Assembly (NCBI GenBank): GCA_963664245.1
Contig: OY760934.1
Coordinates: forward strand, 2,108,001 to 2,172,000
Reading direction: 5' to 3'
From: GCA-2711565 sp963664245
GTDB lineage: Bacteria > Bacteroidota > Bacteroidia > Bacteroidales > GCA-2711565
Length of the DNA stretch: 64,000 bases
In this document: positions 16,696 to 25,639 of the stretch, piece by piece
How positions within the stretch are numbered: the stretch's first letter is position 1
Layout: the number at the start of each line of letters is the position of its first letter
Made by a program: the position numbers and the translations under genes
Notes under the pieces: model-generated
Told to the model about the DNA's origin: nothing
What the model saw: the letters and a program-made list of their open reading frames with translations, nothing else
Database searches by the model: none

Positions 16696-18085
16696 ATTTT
16701 TTCAAAATCCAATCTTTCATTAATTGTAAAACTTCCTCTGAAAACGAAACTTCAATGCTTCCGTATTCATTGGGAAGGCCTGTTTTGCTTGGTTGAAACA
16801 AATGGTTGAGCCCTTTCAATTCATGCAGTTCATAATCTTCTAACCCGGATTTTTTAAAAATTTCATCAAAGGCTTCAAGGTTTGGGGCGGCAAGCACCTG
16901 AACATCTTTTTCTCCGTTCAAAACCAGAACAGGACATTTTAAATGTTTTAAAAACTGAGCCGGGTCTGTTTTTAAATAAAACCGCATCCAGTTGTAAGTT
17001 ACTATAGGAAATTTTTGGTTCAATTGCATAATTTCTTTTTGGATCACATCTTGGTCCAGTCCTTCGATTTTTTTGTGTTCGGAATAAACTTTATTAATCT
17101 TTTCCCAGGCCTTTTGATTATTTTTTTCTTGAATTAAGATCTCGGAAAAAGCCGATTGCCATTCAAGTTCTTTATCAATAATTTCTTTAGGAACTCCCTG
17201 AACCTCCATGATTTTTTCAACTTGGAGGCGGATAATTTCTTTTCCAGGCAAAGCAGGTCCGGCTAAAGAAATAAAAAAACCAATCTCTCCTAAACGCTCA
17301 GCAGCAATAGCAGCAATTAACCCTCCTTCGCTATGACCGGCAAACCCGATCTGTTTTTTATTAATCCGCTCATCATTTTGCAGAAAACGATAGGCCGCTT
17401 CGGCATCAAAAGAATAATCGTAAGTGGTGGTATTAAACTGACTCCCGCCTGATTTTCCAACGCCCTGATCATCACACCTTAAAACAGCAATCCCGTTTTT
17501 GGTGAGATAATCGGCAATCACCCAAAAAGGCTTGTGCCCAAAAATTTCTTCATCACGGTTTTGAGCCCCCGATCCGGTAATTAAAACAACGGCAGGAAAA
17601 GCACCTTCTCCTTTTGGAATCGTTAATGTCCCGGATAATTGATGCCCGCCATTCGTATTTTTAAATGTAACCTCTTGCACAGAATAATTAAACGGGGGCT
17701 GGGGTTCTTGCGGACGGTTTACGTTTAATGCGTTTTCTTGTTTCTCAAGGCTCAAATCAAACACCTGCCCGTTTTGGCTCCAGGTTCCTTTTATAATGTT
17801 ATCCTCCAACGTTCCTTTATACTCGCCCCTAAGCGCGGGAGCTTTGACAATTAACTGATTGTCGATAAACGAAACCTCACCCATCGGAATTCCTTTTGCA
17901 CCCTGATCGGGGCTGTCCATTGTTGCTTTTAAAGTTCCCTCTTCGTTAGAAATATTAAAAACCAAACGCAATTCAAATTCTTGAATTTTCAATTTCCCTA
18001 ACCAGGAACCCGTTATTTTAGTGGCTTGAGGGAAAACCTGCAAACCCAATAAAATGATGAATACAAAAGTTAATTTTATTTTCAT
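16682..18085 (-). CDS. Secreted alpha/beta hydrolase with N-terminal beta domain
   Basis: A 467-residue protein with a signal peptide (VFIILLGLQVFPQ). A beta-rich N-terminal domain (about residues 22-120, with GSWLGKLKIQEFELRLVFNI) is followed by an alpha/beta hydrolase domain. The nucleophile elbow is GFAGHSEGG, the oxyanion region is VVLITGSGAQNRDEE, and a catalytic Asp (LVLNGEKDVQV) and His (KGLNHLFQP) are visible. It resembles dienelactone-hydrolase-like or YqiA/FrsA-type secreted esterases of Bacteroidetes. The substrate is unknown. It lies 2 bp after purN on the same strand and overlaps the convergent nitroreductase by 14 bp. Confidence 0.87.
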   Translation of the reverse strand: MKIKLTFVFIILLGLQVFPQATKITGSWLGKLKIQEFELRLVFNISNEEGTLKATMDSPDQGAKGIPMGEVSFIDNQLIVKAPALRGEYKGTLEDNIIKGTWSQNGQVFDLSLEKQENALNVNRPQEPQPPFNYSVQEVTFKNTNGGHQLSGTLTIPKGEGAFPAVVLITGSGAQNRDEEIFGHKPFWVIADYLTKNGIAVLRCDDQGVGKSGGSQFNTTTYDYSFDAEAAYRFLQNDERINKKQIGFAGHSEGGLIAAIAAERLGEIGFFISLAGPALPGKEIIRLQVEKIMEVQGVPKEIIDKELEWQSAFSEILIQEKNNQKAWEKINKVYSEHKKIEGLDQDVIQKEIMQLNQKFPIVTYNWMRFYLKTDPAQFLKHLKCPVLVLNGEKDVQVLAAPNLEAFDEIFKKSGLEDYELHELKGLNHLFQPSKTGLPNEYGSIEVSFSEEVLQLMKDWILKKFSTN

Positions 18086-18087
18086 GA

Positions 18088-18651
18088 TTATGTTAAGATT
18101 GATTCTATTACCCTAGGGAAATGTTCATACTCCAACGCATGAACAAGGCTTGCAAGGTTATCGGGAGTATCGGACTGGGCAATTTTTGCTTTCGCCTGAA
18201 AAATGATTTTGCCTTCGTCGTATTTTTCGTTCACATAATGAATGGTGATGCCTGTTTCTGTTTCCCCGGCAGCATGAACCGCTTCATGAACTTTTGCTCC
18301 ATACATTCCTTTTCCTCCGTACTTAGGTAAAAGAGCCGGGTGTATGTTAATAATTTTGTCGGGGTATTGCTTAATTAAATTATCGGGGATCAACCATAAA
18401 AAACCAGCCAATACAATAAAATCAATATCGTATTTTTTTAAAATATCCAAAACATTTTCCGAACGATAAAAATCGTCACGGCTAAACACAACCGCAGGAA
18501 TATTCAAATTTTTGACTCTCTCCAAAACATAAGCATCCGGATTATTGGTCAAAATTAATTTAACATTTACCGCATTGTGGTCTTTAAAATATTCGGCAAT
18601 ATTTTGGGCGTTGCTTCCGCTTCCGCTGGCAAAGATGGCAAGATTCGTCAT
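18088..18651 (-). CDS. purN: Phosphoribosylglycinamide formyltransferase (GART)
   Basis: A 187-residue enzyme of purine synthesis transferring a formyl group from 10-formyl-THF to GAR. The GxGSN phosphate loop is FASGSGSNAQNI (residues 7-18). The catalytic Asn/His region is IINIHPALLPKYGGKGMYG, and the later Asp stretch includes HYVNEKYDEGKIIFQ. Length and motif order are normal. It precedes the hydrolase gene by 2 bp. No other pur gene is nearby. Confidence 0.95.
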   Translation of the reverse strand: MTNLAIFASGSGSNAQNIAEYFKDHNAVNVKLILTNNPDAYVLERVKNLNIPAVVFSRDDFYRSENVLDILKKYDIDFIVLAGFLWLIPDNLIKQYPDKIINIHPALLPKYGGKGMYGAKVHEAVHAAGETETGITIHYVNEKYDEGKIIFQAKAKIAQSDTPDNLASLVHALEYEHFPRVIESILT

Positions 18652-18865
18652 TTTTCTTTTTTAGATATGTTGTAAAATCTTTTTCAAAATTATATTTTTA
18701 TCTCTATTAATTCGTTATGGTTAAACAAAAAACAAAACCAGATTATAGCAAACATTTGTTAATCCGCTCATTGTGAAAAAGTAAAGTTAAATATATGAGA
18801 TTTTCTTTGTTTTTTTTTGATTTAATTTATTTCTTTGCACCCTGTTTAACCAAAAATTTGAAAAT

Positions 18866-19102
18866 ATGTCTGATACTAAATCAAGAGTAGTAGCTATTAT
18901 CGTTGACAAACTAGGCGTTGACGAAGCAGAAGTAACACCAGAAGCAAGTTTCACTAACGATCTTGGTGCTGACTCACTAGATACAGTAGAACTTATCATG
19001 GAATTCGAAAAAGAATTCAATATGGCTATTCCCGATGATCAAGCCGAAAAAATTGGTACAGTAGGTGACGCTATTACTTACATCGAAGAGAATGTAAAAT
19101 AA
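18866..19102 (+). CDS. acpP: Acyl carrier protein
   Basis: A 78-residue acidic carrier protein whose Ser37 in GADSLDTVELIMEFE receives 4'-phosphopantetheine. It shuttles acyl chains in fatty-acid synthesis. The length and the four-helix pattern are standard. Upstream, TATTTCTTTGCACC resembles a -7 element with a longer spacer than TAnnTTTG. fabF follows 12 bp downstream, the usual acpP-fabF-rnc order. Confidence 0.97.
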   Translation: MSDTKSRVVAIIVDKLGVDEAEVTPEASFTNDLGADSLDTVELIMEFEKEFNMAIPDDQAEKIGTVGDAITYIEENVK

Positions 19103-19114
19103 ACAACTTAATTC

Positions 19115-20368
19115 ATGGAATTAAAACGTGTAGTAGTCACAGGTCTTGGTGCCCTGACTCCATTAGGTAAGAATGTTCCCGAACTATGGGAAGCATTGGT
19201 TAATGGAGTTAGTGGTGCTGACGACATTACGCTTTTTGATGCTGAAAAATTTAAAACCCAATTTGCCTGTGAGGTAAAGGATTTTAATGTAACCGATCAT
19301 TTGGATCGTAAAGAAGCCAGAAAGCATGACCGTTATTCCCAGTTTGCGATGGTTGCTGCCGACCAAGCTGTACAGGATGCCGGGTTTGATTTAGAAAAAT
19401 TAGATTTAGATCGCATAGGAGTAATTTGGGCTTCGGGTATTGGTGGTTTAAAAACTTTCCAGGATGAAATTATATCCTTTGGAGAAGGTGACGGAACCCC
19501 AAGATTCAATCCTTTCTTTATTCCCAAAATGATTGCGGATATAGCAGCCGGACATATCTCCATTAAATATGGTTTTAGAGGTCCCAATTATGCAACGGTT
19601 TCTGCTTGTGCTTCATCAGCCAACGCTTTAGCAGATGCTTTCAACCTGATTCGTTTAGGAAAAGCAAATGCATTCGTTACCGGTGGATCTGAAGCAGCAA
19701 TTACCGAAGGTGGTATTGGGGGATTTAATGCAATGCACGCAATCTCAACCCGTAATGATGATCCTAAAACAGCTTCCCGCCCGTTTGATAAAGACCGCGA
19801 TGGTTTTGTATTGGGCGAAGGTGGTTGTGCCATCATTTTCGAAGAAATGGAACACGCCCAAAAAAGAGGTGCTAAAATATATGCTGAAGTTGTTGGTTGT
19901 GGTTTATCAGCCGATGCACATCATATGACTGCTCCACACCCTGAAGGATTAGGAGCTCAAAACTGTATGAGGTTTGCTGTTGAAGATGCAGAATTAGAAT
20001 TAACTGACATTGACCACATCAACACTCATGGTACTTCAACACCTGTTGGCGATATTGCCGAACCAAGAGCCATTGTTAATTTATTTGGCGAACATGCTTA
20101 TAAAATCAGCATTAATTCAACTAAATCAATGACAGGGCACTTACTGGGTGCAGCCGGAGCTATCGAAGCTATCGCTACTGTTCTGACCGTACAAAACGAT
20201 ATTGTTCCTCCAACAATTAATGTTCAGGAAATTGATCCGGAAATTGATAACAAACTCGATTTCACTTTACACAAAGCAAAAAAACGTGTTATCAACGTTG
20301 CCTTAAGCAATACTTTTGGATTTGGTGGTCACAATGCGTCTATCATCTTTAAAAAATTCAAGTCATAA
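19115..20368 (+). CDS. fabF: Beta-ketoacyl-ACP synthase II
   Basis: A 417-residue condensing enzyme that elongates acyl-ACP with malonyl-ACP. The nucleophile is Cys165 in TVSACASSANA. The two catalytic His lie in NTHGTSTPVGD and SMTGHLLGAAGAIEA. The family ending TFGFGGHNASIIF is present. It sits between acpP (12 bp upstream) and rnc (9 bp downstream) in one transcription unit. Confidence 0.97.
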   Translation: MELKRVVVTGLGALTPLGKNVPELWEALVNGVSGADDITLFDAEKFKTQFACEVKDFNVTDHLDRKEARKHDRYSQFAMVAADQAVQDAGFDLEKLDLDRIGVIWASGIGGLKTFQDEIISFGEGDGTPRFNPFFIPKMIADIAAGHISIKYGFRGPNYATVSACASSANALADAFNLIRLGKANAFVTGGSEAAITEGGIGGFNAMHAISTRNDDPKTASRPFDKDRDGFVLGEGGCAIIFEEMEHAQKRGAKIYAEVVGCGLSADAHHMTAPHPEGLGAQNCMRFAVEDAELELTDIDHINTHGTSTPVGDIAEPRAIVNLFGEHAYKISINSTKSMTGHLLGAAGAIEAIATVLTVQNDIVPPTINVQEIDPEIDNKLDFTLHKAKKRVINVALSNTFGFGGHNASIIFKKFKS

Positions 20369-20377
20369 GTTCGGATT

Positions 20378-21112
20378 TTGATTTTTTTTAAATTCATACG
20401 TACTTATTTCTCTGAAAACAGAAATTTATTATTCGATATAAAAAATATTTTCGGGTTCTTTCCCGGAAATATTTTTTTATATAAGCTGGCATTGCGCCAT
20501 AAATCGGCGGCCAAAGAAACCCTGCATGGGTTCCGTTTAAGCAACGAACGCCTCGAATACTTGGGAGATGCAGTATTGGGTTCGGTTGTTGCCGATTATC
20601 TTTTCAAAATTTTCCCATATAAAGACGAAGGTTTTTTAACCGAAATCCGCTCGCGCATTGTTAGCCGCAGCCAGTTAAACAAGCTGTCTTTTAAGCTTGG
20701 GTTGGATAAAATGATTATGGTTTCAAGCGATTCACGTGTTCAGTCTAAATCTTTTAGCGGAGATGCCTTTGAAGCATTTATCGGGGCAATGTATATCGAC
20801 CGGGGATACAAATTTACTAGACACATCATCATCGAGCATATCATTAAGGTACACCTTGATTTGGATGATTTGGTTCAACAAGACATGAACTATAAAAGCA
20901 TGTTGATTGAATGGGGCCAAAAAAACAAGCAAACCGTTGAATTTAAAGTCCTCGACGAACTGGGCGAAGGCTTTAAAAAACAATACCTGGTAGAAACCTG
21001 GGTGGATGATAAAGGTATTGCCAAGGCCCAGGATTACTCCATTAAAGGAGCTGAAAAACTCGCCGCCGAAAAAGCCTATAACAAGCTCGAAATTTCGAAG
21101 GAACAGGAATAG
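20378..21112 (+). CDS. rnc: Ribonuclease III
   Basis: A 244-residue double-strand-specific endoribonuclease that processes rRNA precursors and some mRNAs. The signature NERLEYLGDAVLG lies at about residues 57-69, and the catalytic downstream acidic motif is SGDAFEAFIGAMY. A C-terminal double-stranded-RNA-binding domain covers about residues 175-242. The start is taken as TTG at 20378, 9 bp after fabF, because no in-frame ATG precedes the catalytic domain. An N-terminal 40-residue stretch of this kind is usual in Bacteroidetes. It belongs to the acpP-fabF-rnc unit. Confidence 0.94.
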   Translation: MIFFKFIRTYFSENRNLLFDIKNIFGFFPGNIFLYKLALRHKSAAKETLHGFRLSNERLEYLGDAVLGSVVADYLFKIFPYKDEGFLTEIRSRIVSRSQLNKLSFKLGLDKMIMVSSDSRVQSKSFSGDAFEAFIGAMYIDRGYKFTRHIIIEHIIKVHLDLDDLVQQDMNYKSMLIEWGQKNKQTVEFKVLDELGEGFKKQYLVETWVDDKGIAKAQDYSIKGAEKLAAEKAYNKLEISKEQE

Positions 21113-21176
21113 TTTTCATTGGAAATTTAAAAGTTATTTGTGTTTTGGTTTTTGTAATTCGTAATTTTACAAAATC

Positions 21177-21641
21177 ATGGTAAAAAAGCTCAGTTTAAAA
21201 ATTGATTACACCAATGAATATTCTTTTATCGGCATTTCCTGCCACTTAAAAGACTATCGCTTAAGTTTTTTTATCAACCAATATTGCAGGCTGCAACTCA
21301 AAAAAATTGACGATTTTACCCAACAGTCTGCCGAAAACAAACCGCTCTCCTACCCTTTGTTTTACTACCATTCACAAGAAACAGACAATCGGTTTTGCCT
21401 GATTTCGAACCATCATTCCGAAATGAAATTAATCCCCACCCTAAAGCAGTTTGATTATTTTTTGCTGATCCAGAAAAACATGCAAAGCGAGCAGAAGAAA
21501 GAATTGATAGCCAAACTTAAAAAAACACCGAACCTCCTGGCCGCTTACGAAATCGAGCTAAACAAAATAAAAAATGTAAACCAGTTTATGGCCGAGCTGG
21601 AACTGCAATTGATTGATTATTTGAAAAAATATTCGGAATAA
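21177..21641 (+). CDS. IPExxxVDY family protein
   Basis: A 154-residue protein of a Bacteroidetes family named for an IPExxxVDY motif; here the corresponding stretch is LIPTLKQFDYFLLI (about residues 84-97). Thr replaces the Glu and Phe replaces the Val. The rest includes hydrophilic helices at the C-terminus. The family has no known activity. Its position next to rnc is typical of the phylum, where pyruvate kinase often follows, but here the convergent pheS follows. No signal peptide is seen. Confidence 0.78.
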   Translation: MVKKLSLKIDYTNEYSFIGISCHLKDYRLSFFINQYCRLQLKKIDDFTQQSAENKPLSYPLFYYHSQETDNRFCLISNHHSEMKLIPTLKQFDYFLLIQKNMQSEQKKELIAKLKKTPNLLAAYEIELNKIKNVNQFMAELELQLIDYLKKYSE

Positions 21642-21672
21642 GTTTATGATTCCATCAATATTCGAGTACAAA

Positions 21673-21712
21673 CAAAAAAACCCTACGAGGGTTTCAAAGC
21701 CCTCGTAGGGTT
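21673..21712 (-). terminator. Terminator after pheS, built from a REP-like palindrome
   Basis: AACCCTACGAGGG (21679-21691) and CCCTCGTAGGGTT (21700-21712) form a perfect 13-bp stem with an 8-nt loop. On the minus strand the stem is followed by a run of seven T, so it terminates pheS. A near-identical palindrome lies at 52353-52385. Confidence 0.85.
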
Positions 21713-21734
21713 AGAATTTATATCAAAATATTTT

Positions 21735-22757
21735 TTATAATGCCGATTGAAACTGCTTCAAAAAGCGTTTGTCATTTTCAAAAAACAGGCGGATATCATT
21801 TACCCGGTACTTGAGCATGGTAATCCGTTCAATGCCCATTCCAAAAGCAAAGCCGGTGTATTTTTCACTGTCGATGCCACAGTTTTCCAAAACATTTGGG
21901 TCAACCATACCACAACCTAAAATTTCTACCCAGCCGGTGTATTTACAAATGTTACAGCCCTTGCCACCACAGATGAAACAAGAAATGTCCATCTCGGCCG
22001 AAGGTTCGGTAAACGGGAAATATGAAGGGCGCAAACGGATTTGGGTTTCTTTGCCAAATAATTCCTGAGCAAAATAAAGCAGGGTTTGTTTCAGGTCGGC
22101 AAACGAAACGCCCTCGTCGATGTACAATCCTTCAACCTGATGGAAAATACAGTGTGCACGGGCCGAAATAGCTTCGTTGCGGAATACCCGTCCGGGAGAA
22201 ATGGTACGGATGGGCGGCTGAGTTTTTTCCATCACACGCACCTGCACCGAAGAGGTATGCGTACGCAAAGCCAAATCGGGGTTCTTTTCAATAAAGAAAG
22301 TATCCTGCATATCACGGGCCGGATGCTCTTCCGGGAAATTCAAAGCCGTGAAATTGTGAAAATCATCTTCAATTTCCGGTCCTTCGGAAACGGTATACCC
22401 AATGCGGCTAAAAATATCTATGATTTTATTCCGGATAATTGACAAAGGATGACGGCTTCCGAGTTCTTCAAAATCAACGGGCAAGGACAAATCTCCTTCA
22501 ACACTATCGTCAGTTCCTTTATCTTCAATCGCTTGTTGTAAACCATTAAACTTATCCTGTGCCGTGTTCTTTAAATTATTCAAAGCCTGACCCATTTCTT
22601 TTCGAAGTTCGGGAGCTACGTTTTTAAACTCGCCAAACAAAGAGGGAATCAAACCTTTTTTACTCAAATATTTTAATCGGAACTGCTCCAGTTCTTCTTT
22701 GCTTTCGGTAGTAAATGTAGCAATTTCCTTAAGTAGTTCTTCTATTTTAGTTTTCAT
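21735..22757 (-). CDS. pheS: Phenylalanine--tRNA ligase alpha subunit
   Basis: A 340-residue class II synthetase subunit that charges tRNA-Phe as an alpha2-beta2 enzyme. An N-terminal coiled coil (residues 1-80) precedes the catalytic core. That core has class II motif 2 (GRVFRNEAISARAHCIFHQVEG) and motif 3 (FAFGMGIERITMLKYRVNDIR). It overlaps the end of the cyclophilin gene by 11 bp, so translation may be coupled. The beta subunit gene is not in the window, which is usual in this phylum. Confidence 0.96.
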   Translation of the reverse strand: MKTKIEELLKEIATFTTESKEELEQFRLKYLSKKGLIPSLFGEFKNVAPELRKEMGQALNNLKNTAQDKFNGLQQAIEDKGTDDSVEGDLSLPVDFEELGSRHPLSIIRNKIIDIFSRIGYTVSEGPEIEDDFHNFTALNFPEEHPARDMQDTFFIEKNPDLALRTHTSSVQVRVMEKTQPPIRTISPGRVFRNEAISARAHCIFHQVEGLYIDEGVSFADLKQTLLYFAQELFGKETQIRLRPSYFPFTEPSAEMDISCFICGGKGCNICKYTGWVEILGCGMVDPNVLENCGIDSEKYTGFAFGMGIERITMLKYRVNDIRLFFENDKRFLKQFQSAL

Positions 22758-23415
22758 TTTGTTTTTTGATAATTCTGATCTTCATTAATACATCTTCTAC
22801 CGGAACATCGGGCATTCCTTTTTTTACGGTTGTTTTAACCGCTGCAATTTTATCAACCACGTCCATGCCTTCAATCACTTCGCCAAATACCGTATAACCA
22901 CCATCTAAATGAGGAATTCCACCAACAGTTTTGTACACCTCACGTTGCTCTTCCGGAATTTCGTACCCTGAACGGGCTTCAGCAGCAACAATTTCATTTT
23001 CAGCATAGGTTCTTCCTTGCGAAATATAAAACTGTGAACTTGATGAACGCCTTTCGGGGTTTACATCATCTCCCATCCTGGCAGCTCCCAAAGCTCCTCT
23101 TTTATGAAAATACTGCGGCAAAATTTCAGCTTCTATGGTATAACCCGGGTCATCACGTCCATCGGCATTACCTCCACCCTGAATCACAAAATTTTTAATC
23201 ACACGGTGAAATGGAGAATTTTCAAACCAACCTTCTTCAATCAATTTAAGGAAATTATCACGGTGTTGAGGAGTTTCATTATAAAGCATTAAAACAATAT
23301 CCCCATAGTCGGTTGAAATTTCGATGATCGCTTCCTCATAATCTTTATACGAATTACTACATCCGCTGAAAAACAAAGCAATAAATACAATAAAAATGAT
23401 TGATAGTTTCTTCAT
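22747..23415 (-). CDS. Cyclophilin-type peptidylprolyl isomerase, lipoprotein
   Basis: A 222-residue envelope protein with a lipobox (ALFFSGCSNS, Cys19) and a cyclophilin domain. Core motifs are HRDNFLKLIEEG, FHRVIKNFVIQGGG (catalytic Arg region) and SSSQFYISQG. It would catalyse Xaa-Pro isomerisation on periplasmic or outer-membrane proteins. The start at 23415 (MKKLSIIF) gives a proper lipoprotein signal; the in-frame extension upstream to 23541 overlaps tdk and has no signal character. It overlaps pheS by 11 bp. Confidence 0.9.
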   Translation of the reverse strand: MKKLSIIFIVFIALFFSGCSNSYKDYEEAIIEISTDYGDIVLMLYNETPQHRDNFLKLIEEGWFENSPFHRVIKNFVIQGGGNADGRDDPGYTIEAEILPQYFHKRGALGAARMGDDVNPERRSSSSQFYISQGRTYAENEIVAAEARSGYEIPEEQREVYKTVGGIPHLDGGYTVFGEVIEGMDVVDKIAAVKTTVKKGMPDVPVEDVLMKIRIIKKQNEN

Positions 23416-23482
23416 AACATTAGATTTTACAGCTTGCAATATTACTAAATATAGCGAAGGAAAGAAAGTGAAGCGGAATATT

Positions 23483-24055
23483 TTATTGAGCTTCAAGGTA
23501 GCAGGCACGGCAAAGCGGCTCGTAATTTTCTTTTTCGCCAAGAAGCACCAAACTGTCGTCGGTGATGGTGCGGTGCGAAAATTGAGCCAGGTTCCCGCAT
23601 TTCATGCAGATGGCATGAACCTTGGTTACATACTCTGCAATGGCCATCAAATGAGGAATGGGACCAAAAGGTTTACCTTTAAAATCCATGTCCAGCCCGG
23701 CAACAATTACCCGGAATCCGCGATTGGCCAATTCGTTGCAAACATTTACCAGTTCCATATCAAAAAACTGAGCCTCGTCGATGCCAACAACATCGGCATC
23801 AATATCGTACAACAAAATTTGAGAAGCAGCCTGAACAGGAGTACATTTTAAAGCATTTGCATCGTGTGAAACCACATCTTCTTCCGAATAGCGGGTGTCA
23901 ACATCCGGCTTAAAAAGTTCTACTTTTTGTTTGGCAATTTTGGCCCGTTTCAAGCGGCGGATCAATTCTTCGGTTTTGCCCGAAAACATAGATCCACAGA
24001 CCACTTCAATGTAGCCCTGACGTTTCGATGAATTGGAAGTTTTTTCTAAAAACAT
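23483..24055 (-). CDS. tdk: Thymidine kinase
   Basis: A 190-residue type II thymidine kinase of nucleotide salvage. The Walker A motif is GSMFSGKTEELIRR (about residues 22-35), the Walker B/DEAQ motif is VVGIDEAQFFD, and the lasso/substrate region is VIVAGLDMDFKGKPFGP. The zinc ligands are CMKCG and CRACY. The start ATG at 24055 is supported by the 10-20-residue lead before the P-loop domain. It is transcribed ahead of the cyclophilin and pheS. Confidence 0.95.
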   Translation of the reverse strand: MFLEKTSNSSKRQGYIEVVCGSMFSGKTEELIRRLKRAKIAKQKVELFKPDVDTRYSEEDVVSHDANALKCTPVQAASQILLYDIDADVVGIDEAQFFDMELVNVCNELANRGFRVIVAGLDMDFKGKPFGPIPHLMAIAEYVTKVHAICMKCGNLAQFSHRTITDDSLVLLGEKENYEPLCRACYLEAQ

Positions 24056-24178
24056 ACTTTGGCTAATTTACGATATTCAAAAGCCTTGCACCGCAAAATC
24101 AAACGGGAGTTATTAAAAATTTTGCAGACTTTATTCACAGTTTCTGAAAGTTTTAAAACGCTTTACAGAATAAGATGT

Positions 24179-24186
24179 TAAATTTG
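24179..24186 (+). promoter_or_regulatory. Predicted -7 element for rsmI
   Basis: TAAATTTG matches TAnnTTTG and ends 15 bp before the ATG at 24202. It supports that ATG over the in-frame TTG at 24175, which would lie upstream of the element. Confidence 0.5.
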
Positions 24187-24201
24187 TGGCAAAGAACCAT
24201 T

Positions 24202-24876
24202 ATGTCGAAACTATACATTGTTCCAACACCCATCGGCAACCTTGAGGATATTACACTTCGAGCCTTAAGCGTATTAAAAGAAGCCGATGCTATTCTTGCC
24301 GAAGATACCCGCAAAACAGGCATCTTGTTAAAACATTTCGACATTTCACAAAAACTGACTTCTTATCACCAGCATAATGAACACAAAATTTTACAGGGCA
24401 TTGTTCAACGGATGAAAGACGGGGAAACACTGGCTCTGGTTACCGATGCCGGAACTCCGGCTATTTCCGATCCGGGGTTTTTGCTGGTTCGCGAATGTAT
24501 TGCCAACGAAATTGACGTTGAATGCCTGCCCGGAGCTACCGCTTTTGTCCCAGCTCTTGTAAACTCAGGATTAGCTGCTGATCATTTTGTTTTTGAAGGG
24601 TTCTTACCGGTAAAAAAAGGCCGACAAACCAAACTCAACGAACTGGCCGAGCAAAAATACACCATGATATTTTATGAATCACCCCATCGCCTAATCAAAA
24701 CCCTTACCAAATTTGCGGAGATTTTTGGAGAAGACCGCCAGGCCTGTGTGTGCCGCGAGTTAACAAAAATCCATGAAGAAAATGTCCGGGGTAGTATTTC
24801 CGCTTTGATTGAACACTTTAACGAAAAACCTGCCATTAAAGGAGAAATCGTAATTATCGTCGACGGGAAAAAATAA
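24202..24876 (+). CDS. rsmI: 16S rRNA (cytidine(1402)-2'-O)-methyltransferase
   Basis: A 224-residue SAM-dependent tetrapyrrole-methylase-fold enzyme that 2'-O-methylates C1402 of 16S rRNA. It opens MSKLYIVPTPIGNLEDIT and has AEDTRKTGILLKHF, the family loop TDAGTPAISDPGFLLVRE, the SAM-site stretch CLPGATAFVPALVNSGL and the ending KGEIVIIVDGKK. The length is slightly shorter than the enteric form but usual for Bacteroidetes. It stands alone, with a 322-bp gene-free region downstream. Confidence 0.95.
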   Translation: MSKLYIVPTPIGNLEDITLRALSVLKEADAILAEDTRKTGILLKHFDISQKLTSYHQHNEHKILQGIVQRMKDGETLALVTDAGTPAISDPGFLLVRECIANEIDVECLPGATAFVPALVNSGLAADHFVFEGFLPVKKGRQTKLNELAEQKYTMIFYESPHRLIKTLTKFAEIFGEDRQACVCRELTKIHEENVRGSISALIEHFNEKPAIKGEIVIIVDGKK

Positions 24877-25198
24877 AGTGTTCGATCCTGTACAAAACAG
24901 TCAAAAGCGTACGAAAATCTTTCAAATTTACAAAATGTAAAATCTGGTTATTAAGTAGTTAGATTTCTGGCATGGAATATGATAAATAGTTTTTAGCATT
25001 GACTTAAAATTGTTATCGAATCACTGTTCATAAATTAGTTCATACATACACACAACCCTTGCTTGGGTTTATAACAAAGCAAACGAATCACAAAATATAT
25101 TAATAGGGATTTTGTGATCATAATTTTATGTTAGTTAAATATTTGGTGTAAAAAGTCCTTCGAATGAAGGACTTTTTTATTTTTATATAAAAAACCCG
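24877..25198. other. Gene-free stretch with possible small RNA or attenuator
   Basis: No credible reading frame is present. Two hairpins stand out. ATCACAAAAT (25087-25096) pairs with ATTTTGTGAT (25109-25118) over 10 bp, and a strong intrinsic terminator lies at 25150-25178. AACCC/GGGTT makes a smaller hairpin near 25053-25068. The terminator is too far from rsmI to be its usual end, so it may close a small RNA or attenuate the NUDIX gene. I see no exact TAnnTTTG element. Confidence 0.4.
25150..25178 (+). terminator. Intrinsic terminator 20 bp upstream of the NUDIX gene
   Basis: AAAAAGTCCTTC (25150-25161) pairs perfectly with GAAGGACTTTTT around a GAAT loop, with six T ending the element and more T-rich sequence after it. 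It could close rsmI read-through or a small RNA, or act as an attenuator of the gene at 25199. Confidence 0.85.
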
Positions 25199-25639
25199 AT
25201 GAGCTATACTTACGACTATCCACGCCCGGCTGTAACGGTTGACATTATAATTTTCAAAAGCGGATTGCCAACAAAAGTATTATTGATTGAACGAGGGAAC
25301 CCGCCTTTTAAAAGCTGCTGGGCCTTTCCGGGAGGATTTGTCGATGAACATGAAGCCTTGGAAAAGGCTGCCCATCGCGAACTGGAAGAAGAAACCGGGC
25401 TCAAAAATATTGAATTAAAACAATTACAGGCTTTTGGTGATCCGGGGCGCGATCCCCGTGGACATACCGTTTCTGTAGTTTTTTGGGGCATTTTAAACGA
25501 TAAGCAGAAAATAAATGCCGGAGACGACGCTTCAAAAGCGCAATGGTTCGAAATCACCAGACTTCCCGAATTGGCTTTCGATCATGAAAAAATTATGAAA
25601 ATTGCATTGCAAAAATTAAGTGCTTCAATTACTGAATAA
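25199..25639 (+). CDS. NUDIX hydrolase
   Basis: A 146-residue hydrolase of nucleoside-diphosphate-linked substrates. The complete NUDIX box GGFVDEHEALEKAAHRELEE continues into ETGL (residues 45-67), with the metal-binding REXXEE glutamates intact. An N-terminal region (VLLIERGNPPFKSCWAFPGG) and a C-terminal strand with WFEITRLPELAFDHEKI are typical of the ADP-ribose pyrophosphatase-like or NrtR-like catalytic half, without a DNA-binding extension. The substrate is not predictable. Its last 11 bp overlap the convergent LuxE-like gene. Confidence 0.9.
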   Translation: MSYTYDYPRPAVTVDIIIFKSGLPTKVLLIERGNPPFKSCWAFPGGFVDEHEALEKAAHRELEEETGLKNIELKQLQAFGDPGRDPRGHTVSVVFWGILNDKQKINAGDDASKAQWFEITRLPELAFDHEKIMKIALQKLSASITE

